Program-made: the position numbers and the translations under genes
The notes under the pieces: model-generated
Told to the model about the DNA's origin: nothing
Databases searched by the model: none
The model's input: only the letters and a program-made list of their open reading frames with translations
Shown here: positions 1 to 6,247 of the stretch, piece by piece
How the letters are laid out: every line of letters starts with the position of its first letter
Numbering within the stretch: the first letter of the stretch is position 1
Assembly (NCBI GenBank): GCA_017409915.1
Contig: JAFQRU010000079.1
Location: 1 to 15,285, forward strand
Reading direction: 5' to 3'
DNA from: Clostridia bacterium
GTDB taxonomy: Bacteria > Bacillota > Clostridia > Monoglobales > Monoglobaceae
Length of the DNA: 15,285 nucleotides

Positions 1-1
1 C

Positions 2-79
2 TTTGATGCAAGCGTGCCTCATGCCGAGGTGGCGCTTGGAGACAAAGAAGCACAATTTATCGCCGTTGTTATGAAATAA
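2..79 (+). CDS. C-terminal end of a probable XRE-type regulator with cupin domain (partial)
   Basis: The window opens inside a gene: a frame runs from base 2 to a TAA at 77-79 and encodes 25 residues ending in AQFIAVVMK. The stretch FDASVPHAEVALGDKEAQF resembles the last beta strands of the cupin sensor domain that ends many HTH-XRE regulators, where a similar SxPHxxxALGDxxAxFLAV pattern is common. Only 28 bases separate it from the acyl-CoA synthetase gene, so the two are probably co-transcribed; a cupin/XRE regulator beside an AMP-binding synthetase is a familiar arrangement in anaerobes. The DNA-binding half lies outside the window, so the regulator assignment is an inference from a short tail and could be wrong. 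Confidence 0.55.
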   Translation, partial: FDASVPHAEVALGDKEAQFIAVVMK

Positions 80-107
80 GACAGAAAAATTTTAGAGGTG
101 ATAAAAA

Positions 108-1793
108 ATGGCAATATATGAAAAATTTGTGGGCGCAACGAGGGATGATTTTATCTCACTAAAAGATGCCCAGAAAAACTATACGCTAAGCTACAACGAT
201 GATTTTAACTTCGCCTATGATGTTGTGGATGAGCTTGGCAAAACGAAGCCTGAAAAATTAGCAATGCTATGGGTTTCAAAGAACGGCGAAGAAAAGAGAT
301 TTACTTTCCGCGATATGATGTATTATTCAAATAAAGCGGCAAGCTATTTTAACTATATGGGAATCCGCAAGGGCGACAAGGTTATGCTTGTTTTGAAGAG
401 AAGCTACTATTTCTGGTTCTGTATTTTAGGACTTCATAAAATCGGCGCAGTTGTTGTTCAGGCAACAAATATGCTCAAAGCAAAAGACTATATCTATCGC
501 TGCAACGCAGGAAAGATAAAGGCTGTTGTTGTAACGGGAGACGGAATGGAAACCGAATATTTTGACGAGGGCGAAGGTCAATACGAAACAATCGAAAAGA
601 AATTCGTTCTCGGCCATAAAAAAGCAGGAGACGATTGGATTGACTTTGAAGCAGGTTTTGAGCTTGCTAATCCTGACTGGCAAAGACCAACAGGGGACCA
701 GGCGGTTATGGCGGACGATATGATGCTTATGGCGTTCTCATCGGGAACATCAGGCTATCCGAAAATCATCACTCATAACTTCAAGTACCCCCTCGGCCAT
801 ATTATGACAGGGGTATTCTGGCACAGAGTTGTTGACGGCGGACTTCATTTTACAATTTCCGACACAGGCTGGCTTAAATCCCTCTGGGGTAAGCTTTATG
901 GACAGTGGTTCGGGGAAAGTGCGGTTTTGGTTTATGACTTTGACAAGTTTGATGCAAAAGATATTTTAAGCAAGCTTGAAAAATATAAAGTAACAACCTT
1001 CTGCGTTCCGCCGACTATGTATAGAATGCTTCTTGAAAATGATGTAAGTAAGTATGATTTATCTTCTCTTACTCACTGCTGCACAGCAGGAGAGGCGCTG
1101 AACCCTGAAATTTATAACAACTGGATGAAAGCCACAGGGCTTAAGCTTTACGAGGGCTTTGGACAGACAGAAACCACTCTTTGTATAGCAACAATCTATC
1201 CTTGGTCAGAGCCAAATCCGGGGGCTATCGGCTTCCCTGTTCCGGGCTACGATGTGCATATTTTAGGCGAGGACGGCGAGTCCTGCCCAAGAGGTGCCAC
1301 AGGGGAAATCTGTATAAGAGTTTTAAGCCAGGCGCGTAAGACCTGCGGACTTTTGGATACTTATAATTTCAGCGAAGAGGACACAAAAAAAGCCCTCCAC
1401 GACGGATTCTACCATACGGGAGATACGGCGTATCGCGACGAAAAGGGAACATTCTGCTATGTTGGACGAAATGACGATGTTATTAAGTCGTCAGGTTACA
1501 GAATAGGGCCTTTTGAAATTGAAAGCGTTATGCTTGAACACCCTGCTGTAAAGGAAGTTGCAGTAACTGGCGTTCCTGACCCAATCCGTGGTTTTGCGGT
1601 TAAGGCAACCGTAGTTCTTTCGGATAAATATTTCCCATCCGATGAGCTTACAAAAGAGCTTCAAAAGTATGTTAAGGATAACACAGCACCATATAAATAT
1701 CCGAGAGTGGTTGAATATGTTGATGCTCTTCCAAAAACCTTTAACGGTAAGATAAGAAGAAGCGAAATCCGTGATAAAGATACTTTGGTATAA
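108..1793 (+). CDS. AMP-binding acyl-CoA synthetase (acetyl-CoA synthetase/ACSM-like)
   Basis: This 561-residue enzyme of the adenylate-forming (ANL) superfamily should activate a carboxylic acid with ATP and load it onto CoA. All core motifs are visible: the ATP-binding loop SSGTSGYPK at residues 211-219, YEGFGQTETT at 348-357, HTGD at 436-439 (the Asp contacts ATP ribose), the hinge and C-domain entry GRNDDVIKSSGYRIG at 453-467, and the catalytic lysine K548 in KTFNGKIRR. Length and motif spelling fit the medium-chain/ACSM branch rather than the approximately 650-residue Acs type. The substrate cannot be read from sequence. The start is supported by AGAGGTG at 93-99. It has no signal peptide or membrane segment and should be cytoplasmic. 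A strong bidirectional terminator follows. Confidence 0.93.
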   Translation: MAIYEKFVGATRDDFISLKDAQKNYTLSYNDDFNFAYDVVDELGKTKPEKLAMLWVSKNGEEKRFTFRDMMYYSNKAASYFNYMGIRKGDKVMLVLKRSYYFWFCILGLHKIGAVVVQATNMLKAKDYIYRCNAGKIKAVVVTGDGMETEYFDEGEGQYETIEKKFVLGHKKAGDDWIDFEAGFELANPDWQRPTGDQAVMADDMMLMAFSSGTSGYPKIITHNFKYPLGHIMTGVFWHRVVDGGLHFTISDTGWLKSLWGKLYGQWFGESAVLVYDFDKFDAKDILSKLEKYKVTTFCVPPTMYRMLLENDVSKYDLSSLTHCCTAGEALNPEIYNNWMKATGLKLYEGFGQTETTLCIATIYPWSEPNPGAIGFPVPGYDVHILGEDGESCPRGATGEICIRVLSQARKTCGLLDTYNFSEEDTKKALHDGFYHTGDTAYRDEKGTFCYVGRNDDVIKSSGYRIGPFEIESVMLEHPAVKEVAVTGVPDPIRGFAVKATVVLSDKYFPSDELTKELQKYVKDNTAPYKYPRVVEYVDALPKTFNGKIRRSEIRDKDTLV

Positions 1794-1796
1794 AAT

Positions 1797-1826
1797 AAAA
1801 GAGATGTGCTTGGCACATCTCTTTTT
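1797..1826. terminator. Bidirectional intrinsic terminator between the acyl-CoA synthetase gene and lrgB
   Basis: Left arm 1797-1809 (AAAAGAGATGTGC) pairs perfectly with 1814-side arm GCACATCTCTTTT at 1813-1825 around a 3-base loop. Runs of A and T on the two flanks make it usable by both converging genes, whose stop codons lie just outside the arms. Confidence 0.9.
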
Positions 1827-1829
1827 GTT

Positions 1830-2528
1830 TTATAAGAATAATGAAGCGATAACTGTTAAAAGTCCGCAGAGGCCGATTGCAATTCCGCTTGTTGCCCCTT
1901 CGGTTCTTCCAAGCTTAATGGCCTGAGTTGTTCCGAGAGCGTGGCAGGAAGCTCCGATTCCAAGACCTGCGGCGATAGGATTGTCGATTTTAAACCACTT
2001 TATAAAGTATGGACACATAATTGCGCCGAAAACTCCCGTAACAAAAACCCCTGCCGATGCGATTGCGCTGTATCCTCCCAGTTCTTCCGCAAGAGGAAGA
2101 GCAATCGCCGAGGTAACAGATTTGGGGAAGAGGGACATTGTTATATCCTGACTTATGCCAAATACTTTACAAAGAATAAGAACGGAAGAAACCGAAACAA
2201 TAACTCCAACCACAGTTCCTATAATAATAGGAAGAAAGGCCTTCTTTATAAGATGACGCTTTTCATACATCGAAACTGCAAGAGCTGCCGTCGCAAGAGG
2301 GAGGAAAAGGAGAATTATATTTCCCCCTGCATTGAAATTCTCCATAGGGATTTCAAGAAAAATGTAAAAACCCCAGATGAAGAACACGCTGATTATAAGC
2401 GGGTTAACGAGAGGAGTGTCAAACCTTCTTGTTAAAAGCTTTGCCAGAAAGAAAAAGATAAAAGCTACAGCTATGCCGAATATGGGAAGGGCAGTAACCG
2501 AAGACAGTGAGGTCAAAATATCAGCCAT
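1830..2528 (-). CDS. lrgB: LrgB/CidB-family membrane protein
   Basis: This 232-residue, highly hydrophobic protein has about six to eight membrane segments and matches the LrgB family. The C-terminal half is most telling: LFPKSVTSAIALPLAEELGG followed by GIGASCHALGTTQA, both family signatures. LrgA and LrgB were first described as holin/antiholin-like modulators of murein hydrolase export and lysis. Later work on Bacillus and Streptococcus homologues showed the pair taking up pyruvate, and a plastid relative moves glycolate/glycerate; which role applies here is not visible. The ATG overlaps the end of lrgA by 8 bases, and AAGGAGAAG just upstream of the ATG (within lrgA) serves as its ribosome binding site, so the two are translationally linked. 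Length is normal for the family. Confidence 0.95.
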   Translation of the reverse strand: MADILTSLSSVTALPIFGIAVAFIFFFLAKLLTRRFDTPLVNPLIISVFFIWGFYIFLEIPMENFNAGGNIILLFLPLATAALAVSMYEKRHLIKKAFLPIIIGTVVGVIVSVSSVLILCKVFGISQDITMSLFPKSVTSAIALPLAEELGGYSAIASAGVFVTGVFGAIMCPYFIKWFKIDNPIAAGLGIGASCHALGTTQAIKLGRTEGATSGIAIGLCGLLTVIASLFL

Positions 2529-2889
2529 TTTTCTTCTCCTTTCGTTTTATGAGATACATAACACCTTTAACCGTATATGCGGTTGCGAAAAATGTCAGGA
2601 AGGTTGTTATGCCGCAAATGAGAATAAATTGCCACCAAACTTCTTTTATAACCCCAAGATAGTTAATAATATCAACTGTTGGCGGGATAAAGAAAAAGGT
2701 CATATTATCAAGGAAAAAGTCCCCTAATTTCTTTATTTTATCTACTTTTATGGCCTTTATTATAAGGAGAATAAAAAGGAGAACCATTGCAATAACCGAC
2801 CCTGGAAAAGGGAAGGGCAAAATGGCGGACACCATATCTCCCAGAAGGCAGACACCGAAAAACACGGCAAGACTAAAAATAATGCTCAT
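2521..2889 (-). CDS. lrgA: LrgA/CidA-family membrane protein
   Basis: A 122-residue protein with four predicted membrane segments and a basic C-terminal tail (KRKEKKNG), typical in size and layout for the LrgA/CidA family. Family marks are LPFPFPGSVIAMVLLFILL at about residues 24-42, the conserved first-loop/second-helix region, and MTFFFIPPTVDII, which replaces the more usual FFVPAGVGI-type stretch. It is the first gene of the lrgA-lrgB pair and should work with LrgB as a membrane complex, either in export/lysis control or pyruvate transport. TTTGGAG about 10 bases upstream of the ATG is the likely ribosome binding site. No LytS/LytR-type two-component genes are nearby, so the usual regulator of lrgAB is not in this window. 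Confidence 0.93.
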   Translation of the reverse strand: MSIIFSLAVFFGVCLLGDMVSAILPFPFPGSVIAMVLLFILLIIKAIKVDKIKKLGDFFLDNMTFFFIPPTVDIINYLGVIKEVWWQFILICGITTFLTFFATAYTVKGVMYLIKRKEKKNG

Positions 2890-2920
2890 AATATTCGCGC
2901 TCCAAATTTAAGATATATGT

Positions 2921-2949
2921 ATTCTATCACAAAAGATGCGAAAAATCAA
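2921..2949 (-). promoter_or_regulatory. Promoter of lrgA-lrgB
   Basis: On the minus strand, -35 TTGATT (2944-2949) and -10 TAGAAT (2921-2926) are separated by exactly 17 bases, and the -10 is preceded by TGn (extended -10). It lies about 30 bases upstream of the lrgA start and sits back to back with the promoter of the divergent SLOG gene. Confidence 0.7.
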
Positions 2950-2957
2950 TCCATTTA

Positions 2958-2985
2958 TTGACAGAAAACGAATATTTATGATAAA
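2958..2985 (+). promoter_or_regulatory. Promoter of the SLOG-family gene
   Basis: TTGACA at 2958-2963 is a perfect -35. The best -10 is GATAAA at 2980-2985 with a 16-base spacer. Transcription would then start near 2992, just before the GAGGTG ribosome binding site at 2994-2999. This rules out the longer reading frame that begins at 2936. Confidence 0.65.
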
Positions 2986-3004
2986 ATTAAACCGAGGTGT
3001 TGTT

Positions 3005-3484
3005 ATGACCTATGATATAGAGAAAACCTGCTGTTTTACGGGGCATAGAATAATCCCCCAAAAAGACAGAAGTTTTTTGGAAAAGGAAACTGAAAAAGTA
3101 TGTATAAGCCTTATAGAAAAAGGCTATGAGAATTTTATAGCAGGGGGCGCATTGGGCTTTGACACCCTTGCTGAAAAGTGTGTGTTAAAGCTTAAAGAGA
3201 AGTATCCGAATATAAAACTTATCCTTACTATCCCATGCAAAGACCAGCATAAAAACTGGACGCAAAAGGATAAGGCGGTCTATGAAGAAATTCTTAGCCT
3301 TGCAGATGATAAGATTTATGTTTCCGAATTCTATTCCCCTGAATGTATGAAAAAGCGCAATCGATTTATGGTGGACCATAGCTCGGCGGTGGTTGCATAC
3401 ATAACAAAAGTTACGGGTGGCGCGGTTTACACGGTAACATACGGGGTGGAAAAGGGCAGGGAAATAATCTTTATAAGGCCCTAA
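3005..3484 (+). CDS. SLOG-family (YpsA/DUF1273-like) nucleotide-binding protein
   Basis: A 159-residue single-domain protein with a Rossmann-like SLOG fold signature. The N-terminal strand and glycine motif are KTCCFTGHR (residues 7-15), followed by FIAGGALGFDTLAEK (44-58, the nucleotide-binding turn) and KKRNRFMVDHSS (116-127) leading to a conserved GGAVYTVTYGVEKGREII. SLOG proteins bind nucleotide-derived ligands such as ADP-ribose or related signals; B. subtilis YpsA affects cell division, but the substrate of this small type is unknown. The frame stays open back to 2936, but ATG 3005 is chosen because it has GAGGTG five bases upstream and because the promoter lies between 2936 and 3005. 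It stands alone between lrgA (divergent) and rpmH (which has its own promoter). No clear terminator follows. Confidence 0.85.
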   Translation: MTYDIEKTCCFTGHRIIPQKDRSFLEKETEKVCISLIEKGYENFIAGGALGFDTLAEKCVLKLKEKYPNIKLILTIPCKDQHKNWTQKDKAVYEEILSLADDKIYVSEFYSPECMKKRNRFMVDHSSAVVAYITKVTGGAVYTVTYGVEKGREIIFIRP

Positions 3485-3501
3485 AAAAATTGTTAAATTG
3501 C

Positions 3502-3530
3502 TTGACAAAACAATACTTGTGTGATACAAT
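3502..3530 (+). promoter_or_regulatory. Strong promoter of the rpmH operon
   Basis: Perfect -35 TTGACA (3502-3507), a 17-base spacer, and -10 TACAAT (3525-3530) preceded by TGn. This is close to the ideal housekeeping promoter, as expected for a ribosomal protein gene. Transcription would start near 3537 and leave a leader of about 70 bases. Confidence 0.88.
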
Positions 3531-3556
3531 AGGAATACTGCTTTGTATATAATTAA

Positions 3557-3574
3557 CTTTTGCAAAAGCAAAAG
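3557..3574 (+). other. Small hairpin in the rpmH leader
   Basis: CTTTTGC (3557-3563) and GCAAAAG (3568-3574) form a 7-bp stem with an AAAA loop in the 5' leader of rpmH. No T run follows, so it is not a terminator. A role in mRNA stability is possible but is only an inference. Confidence 0.4.
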
Positions 3575-3609
3575 ATTTTATACCAATTTATTGAACAGGA
3601 GGGACTACA

Positions 3610-3744
3610 ATGCTTAGAACATTTCAACCTAAGAAAAGACAGCGTTCCAAGGAACATGGCTTTAGAAAGAGAATGGCGACTAAAAACGGCCGTAAGGTTT
3701 TAGCCAGAAGAAGATTAAAAGGCAGAAAGAGATTGTCAGCCTAA
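3610..3744 (+). CDS. rpmH: Large ribosomal subunit protein bL34
   Basis: A 44-residue, strongly basic protein beginning MLRTFQPKKRQRSKEHGF and continuing FRKRMATKNGRKVLARRR. This is the invariant bL34 pattern at exactly the usual length. bL34 binds 23S rRNA in the large subunit. The start has a perfect ribosome binding site, AGGAGGG at 3597-3603, six bases from the ATG. It is the first gene of the conserved rpmH-rnpA-yidD-yidC-jag block and is separated from rnpA by a hairpin terminator that probably lowers expression of the downstream genes relative to rpmH. In most Firmicutes dnaA lies divergently upstream; here the upstream gene is a SLOG-family gene instead. Confidence 0.98.
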   Translation: MLRTFQPKKRQRSKEHGFRKRMATKNGRKVLARRRLKGRKRLSA

Positions 3745-3766
3745 GACGCCTTTGGGCGTCTTTTTG
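3744..3766 (+). terminator. Terminator/attenuator between rpmH and rnpA
   Basis: AGACGCC (3744-3750), loop TTTG, GGCGTCT (3755-3761), then TTTT and a second T-rich tract (3769-3777). It starts at the rpmH stop codon. Because rnpA has no separate promoter that I can see, partial read-through probably sets the rpmH:rnpA ratio. Confidence 0.85.
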
Positions 3767-3783
3767 ACTTTTTTTGTAGAATT

Positions 3784-4119
3784 ATGGGCGTTATAATCAG
3801 TTTGAACCGTGATGGACAGTTCCAGAAATTATATAAAAAAGGAAAGTCTGTGGTGCTCCCCTATCTTATTGTTTATGCGAAAAAGAATGGGCAGACATAT
3901 AATCGTCTGGGGATAACCGCAAGTAAGAAGCTTGGTAAAGCAGTTGTAAGGAACCGTGCAAAACGGCGTATTCGAGAACTCTATCGGACAAACATTGGAA
4001 AACTCAGGAGTGGGTATGACTTTGTTATTGTTGCAAGGTCAAAGACGGCAAGTGTTGACTACGGCACTCTCTTGTCGGCGTTTATGTCCGCAGTAGAGGA
4101 GTTAGGTGTTTTAAAATGA
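3784..4119 (+). CDS. rnpA: Ribonuclease P protein component
   Basis: A 111-residue basic protein, the protein subunit of RNase P, which helps the RNA subunit cut 5' leaders from tRNA precursors. The family signature is clear: ISLNRDGQFQKLYKKGKSV at the N-terminus (central-cleft region) and RLGITASKKLGKAVVRNRAK running into RRIRE at residues 41-65, the RNR motif that contacts the catalytic RNA. Length is normal. ATG 3784 gives the expected N-terminus, but I see no good ribosome binding site before it (GTAGAATT only), only the T-rich tail of the rpmH terminator, so initiation is probably weak. Its last four bases (ATGA) overlap the start of yidD. Confidence 0.95.
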   Translation: MGVIISLNRDGQFQKLYKKGKSVVLPYLIVYAKKNGQTYNRLGITASKKLGKAVVRNRAKRRIRELYRTNIGKLRSGYDFVIVARSKTASVDYGTLLSAFMSAVEELGVLK

Positions 4120-4343
4120 ATAAGATTTCCAAGGCGTTGGGGGAATGTTTGATTTTCCCAATAAGGTTTTACAGGCGGTTTATTTCTCCTATGAAAAAAC
4201 CTTGTTGTAAATACTATCCGACCTGCTCGAAATATGCTATATTGGCAATCAGAAAATACGGACCCGTAAAGGGAAGTATTAAAGGGGCATGGCGCATCCT
4301 AAGATGCAACCCGTTTTCAAATGGCGGGGTGGACGAGCCTTAA
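4116..4343 (+). CDS. yidD: Membrane protein insertion efficiency factor YidD
   Basis: A 75-residue protein with the YidD signature RFISPMKKPCCKYYPTCSKY at residues 20-39 and, further on, AILAIRKYGPVKGSIKGAWR and RCNPF, including the conserved cysteines. YidD is a small amphipathic, membrane-associated protein that helps YidC/Sec insert membrane proteins. The ATG overlaps the rnpA stop as ATGA, implying coupled translation. It lies between rnpA and yidC, its standard place in bacteria. Length fits the family. Confidence 0.96.
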   Translation: MNKISKALGECLIFPIRFYRRFISPMKKPCCKYYPTCSKYAILAIRKYGPVKGSIKGAWRILRCNPFSNGGVDEP

Positions 4344-4363
4344 ATAATTGAAAGAGGAACGAT

Positions 4364-5428
4364 ATGGAATATATTGAAATATTTTTCGGCACAGTACTTA
4401 GATTGTTATACAGTATTATAGGAAACTACGGTGTGTCCATTGTTTTGTTCACACTTTTAGTTAAGCTTGCAATTTTTCCTCTTGATTTAAAACAGAGAAA
4501 ATCAGCGGCGAGAATGCAGAAAGTTCAGCCGATTTTAAATCAGATACAGAAGAAATATGCAAACGATAAAGATAAATTAAACAAAGAAATTGCAAAGGTT
4601 TATAGTGAGTATAAAATAAGCCCTATGAGCGGATGTCTCCCTATGCTTATTCAGCTCCCGATTATCTTTGCTCTCTACTGGGTAATCCGTCAGCCTATTA
4701 CTTATATGATGGGAGTTCGCGATGTTGCTGACCAGGCTTTAATCATCGTTAACTTTAACGACTGGGCAGTTTTAAATCAGGGCGAATTGACACAGGGACT
4801 TAAAAAACTATATGAAAGCGGGCAGAAGATTACAGGAAATACCTATTCAATGTATGAAATTCAGATTGCTCAGCTTATCCATCACAGCAAAGACCTCTTA
4901 GGCTTTGTTGGTGAAACAGCCAAAGCAAACGGCTTAGGGGCAATCGAAAGCCTTAATTTAAACACAGTTGACTTTACCTTCCTTGGCTTAAACCTTGCGG
5001 ACACACCAAGTATGGGTAAAATCGGCTCATTACTTATGGGAAACTTTGCAGGTCTTACCTGGCATGACGCTGCTTTATGGCTTATCCCGCTGGGTTCAGG
5101 ACTCTCTTCCTGGGTTGCAACAAAAATCTCTCAGGGCATGACAACCGATAAGCAGGACAAAAACAGAGTTATCCCTGAAAGCGAAAAGGTTAAAGACGAT
5201 AAGGCAAGCTCTATGAAGTCTATGACGGTTATGATGCCTCTTATCTCTGCCTGGTTTACCTTCTCATTCCCGGCGGCCCTCGGCCTCTACTGGATTATAA
5301 GCAACCTTATCCAGCTTATTCAGACTGTGGTGGTAAACAAATATGTTATGCCTAAACTTGAAAACGATTCATTTAAAGGAGAATATATAGATGTTAAGGA
5401 AAATCGAAAAAAGCGCAAAAAACATTAA
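4364..5428 (+). CDS. yidC: Membrane protein insertase YidC/Oxa1
   Basis: A 354-residue YidC/Oxa1/SpoIIIJ-family insertase that places proteins in the membrane alone or with Sec. The first segment at about residues 22-42 ends in FPLDLKQRKSAARMQKVQP, followed by a cytoplasmic coiled-coil hairpin (about 45-85) and the hallmark SPMSGCLPMLIQLPIIFALYW. Later segments lie near 235-255, 285-300 and 308-325, and the tail is basic (RKKRKKH), as is common for ribosome contact. In the first segment a lysine (LLVKLAIFPL) stands where many homologues have the hydrophilic-groove arginine, so the positive charge is kept. There is no lipoprotein signal. A long external loop (about 115-230) makes it larger than the Bacillus proteins. 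GAGGAAC precedes the ATG. The last 38 bases overlap jag. Confidence 0.95.
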   Translation: MEYIEIFFGTVLRLLYSIIGNYGVSIVLFTLLVKLAIFPLDLKQRKSAARMQKVQPILNQIQKKYANDKDKLNKEIAKVYSEYKISPMSGCLPMLIQLPIIFALYWVIRQPITYMMGVRDVADQALIIVNFNDWAVLNQGELTQGLKKLYESGQKITGNTYSMYEIQIAQLIHHSKDLLGFVGETAKANGLGAIESLNLNTVDFTFLGLNLADTPSMGKIGSLLMGNFAGLTWHDAALWLIPLGSGLSSWVATKISQGMTTDKQDKNRVIPESEKVKDDKASSMKSMTVMMPLISAWFTFSFPAALGLYWIISNLIQLIQTVVVNKYVMPKLENDSFKGEYIDVKENRKKRKKH

Positions 5429-6017
5429 TGAAGCTCTCGCTCTTGCAGCAGAAGAGCTCGGCGTTACTCCTGAGGAACTTTCCTATGAAGTAACCCGCGA
5501 AGTTGGGAAAGGTCTTATGAAGCTTTTGGTAGGCACTGAGGTTGACATTGTTGCCTGGGTAACAAAAGAAGCTGAGGCAGAAGAAGCTAAAAAGCCTAAG
5601 AAAGAAGCTAAAAAAGAAGAACCTAAAAAGGAAGCACAGGAAGAAAGAAAGCCTAAGCACGAGGTTAGAAATGACTTTGTTATTCCAAAGGAAAGCGTTG
5701 ATGACGCAAAAATGTTCCTAGGGGAAATGCTTAAAAAAATCGGCTTTGACGCAAAACTTTCAGTTCGCCTCGACGGCAACACAATTTATATTGATGTGTC
5801 CGGCGACAAGATGGGCCTCTTAATCGGCAAGAGAGGGGATACCTTAGACGCTGTTCAGTATCTTACAAGCCTTTATGTTAATAAGGGCAAGGGTCAGTAT
5901 ATCAAGGTAACAGTTGATACTGAGAACTACCGTGCAAAGAGAGAAGAAACTTTGGTTCGCCTTGCAAAAGGTCTTCAAAGACGAGTTGTTAAGGAAAAGA
6001 AGGATATAACCTTATAA
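5391..6017 (+). CDS. jag: Jag/KhpB (EloR) RNA-binding protein, truncated before the R3H domain
   Basis: The frame gives 208 residues: a Jag-N domain (about 1-57), a lysine/glutamate-rich linker (about 58-92) and a KH-II domain with IGKRGD at 145-150 followed by TLDAVQYLTS. It should end in an R3H single-strand RNA-binding domain, but a TAA at 6015-6017 stops the frame after KKDITL. The next bases, in the same frame, still encode an intact R3H region to 6149 (252 codons in all). Homologues read ...TLEPMNPxERRIIH at this point, so a GAA-to-TAA change would explain it. Jag/KhpB binds RNA, usually with KhpA, and affects cell elongation and division. AAAGGAGA at 5375-5382 supports ATG 5391, inside the end of yidC. 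Whether the shortened product works is unknown. Confidence 0.85.
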   Translation: MLRKIEKSAKNINEALALAAEELGVTPEELSYEVTREVGKGLMKLLVGTEVDIVAWVTKEAEAEEAKKPKKEAKKEEPKKEAQEERKPKHEVRNDFVIPKESVDDAKMFLGEMLKKIGFDAKLSVRLDGNTIYIDVSGDKMGLLIGKRGDTLDAVQYLTSLYVNKGKGQYIKVTVDTENYRAKREETLVRLAKGLQRRVVKEKKDITL

Positions 6018-6149
6018 CCAATGTCTCCAAACGAGAGAAGAATTATCCACGCAACTCTTCAACACGATAAGAGAATAACAACATACAGCGTTGGTGAAGA
6101 GCCTAATCGCCGTTTGGTTGTTGCTTATGCGAAAAAAGACGAAGAATAA
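6018..6149 (+). pseudogene. jag: Detached R3H domain of jag, downstream of the in-frame stop
   Basis: Directly after the TAA at 6015-6017, the jag frame continues without further stops for 43 codons to TAA 6147-6149. It encodes PMSPNERRIIHATLQ..., with the R-x-x-x-H core of R3H domains (RRIIH), then EEPNRRLVVAYAKKDEE, the normal end of Jag proteins. An ATG at 6021, four bases past the stop, could allow ribosomes to restart and make a 42-residue R3H peptide, but no dedicated ribosome binding site is visible. The preserved sequence suggests a recent mutation, a sequencing or assembly error, or a working split gene. Confidence 0.8.
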
Positions 6150-6158
6150 CTAAATAAC

Positions 6159-6199
6159 AGACAGTTCGTGACCATCCTGTCTCAAAACAAAACTAGGGA
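6159..6199 (+). promoter_or_regulatory. PreQ1-I-like riboswitch
   Basis: A 5-bp stem GACAG (6160-6164) / CTGTC (6177-6181) encloses a 12-base loop, UUCGUGACCAUC, followed by an A-rich tail CAAAACAAAACTAGGGA. Stem length, loop length, the UUCG start of the loop, a C as the last loop base (6176, the position of the preQ1-reading C) and a CAAAAC tail all match the preQ1-I pattern. The pseudoknot would pair G6170-C6188 and U6169-A6189. The second part of the loop departs from the usual ACA spelling. It is followed by a terminator and a YhhQ-type queuosine-precursor transporter, which is the expected target. The call rests on pattern and context, not on a covariance search. Confidence 0.66.
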
Positions 6200-6205
6200 T
6201 TTTAT

Positions 6206-6231
6206 AAGGTCGCATTTTTGCGACCTTTTTT
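6206..6231 (+). terminator. Terminator of the preQ1-like riboswitch / end of the jag operon
   Basis: AAGGTCGCA (6206-6214), loop TTTT, TGCGACCTT (6219-6227) and a T run to 6231. The riboswitch loop segment GTGACC (6168-6173) can pair with GGTCGC (6208-6213) of this hairpin's left arm, giving a possible antiterminator. The hairpin also closes the rpmH-jag operon. Confidence 0.87.
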
Positions 6232-6247
6232 AGTGGAGGAAAAGGAA

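Noticed and set aside
1941..2435. Plus-strand open frame of 164 codons
   Set aside because: It lies antisense to lrgB, has no ribosome binding site, and its translation is a Cys/Asn/Arg-rich shadow with no family resemblance.
5483..5782. Minus-strand frames over the jag linker
   Set aside because: Low-complexity Ser/Phe-rich translations are the complement of the Lys/Glu-rich linker; no start signals are present.
6015..6017. Stop-codon reassignment (TAA read as an amino acid) to explain jag
   Set aside because: Most genes in the window end at TAA at the expected family length (rpmH, yidD, yidC, lrgB and metY, for example), so TAA is the normal stop here.
6043..6051. DnaA-box-like TTATCCACG (also at 11811-11819, and TTTATCCACA at 14783-14792)
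   Set aside because: Single sites thousands of bases apart inside coding sequence, no cluster and no AT-rich unwinding region, so no replication origin can be called here.
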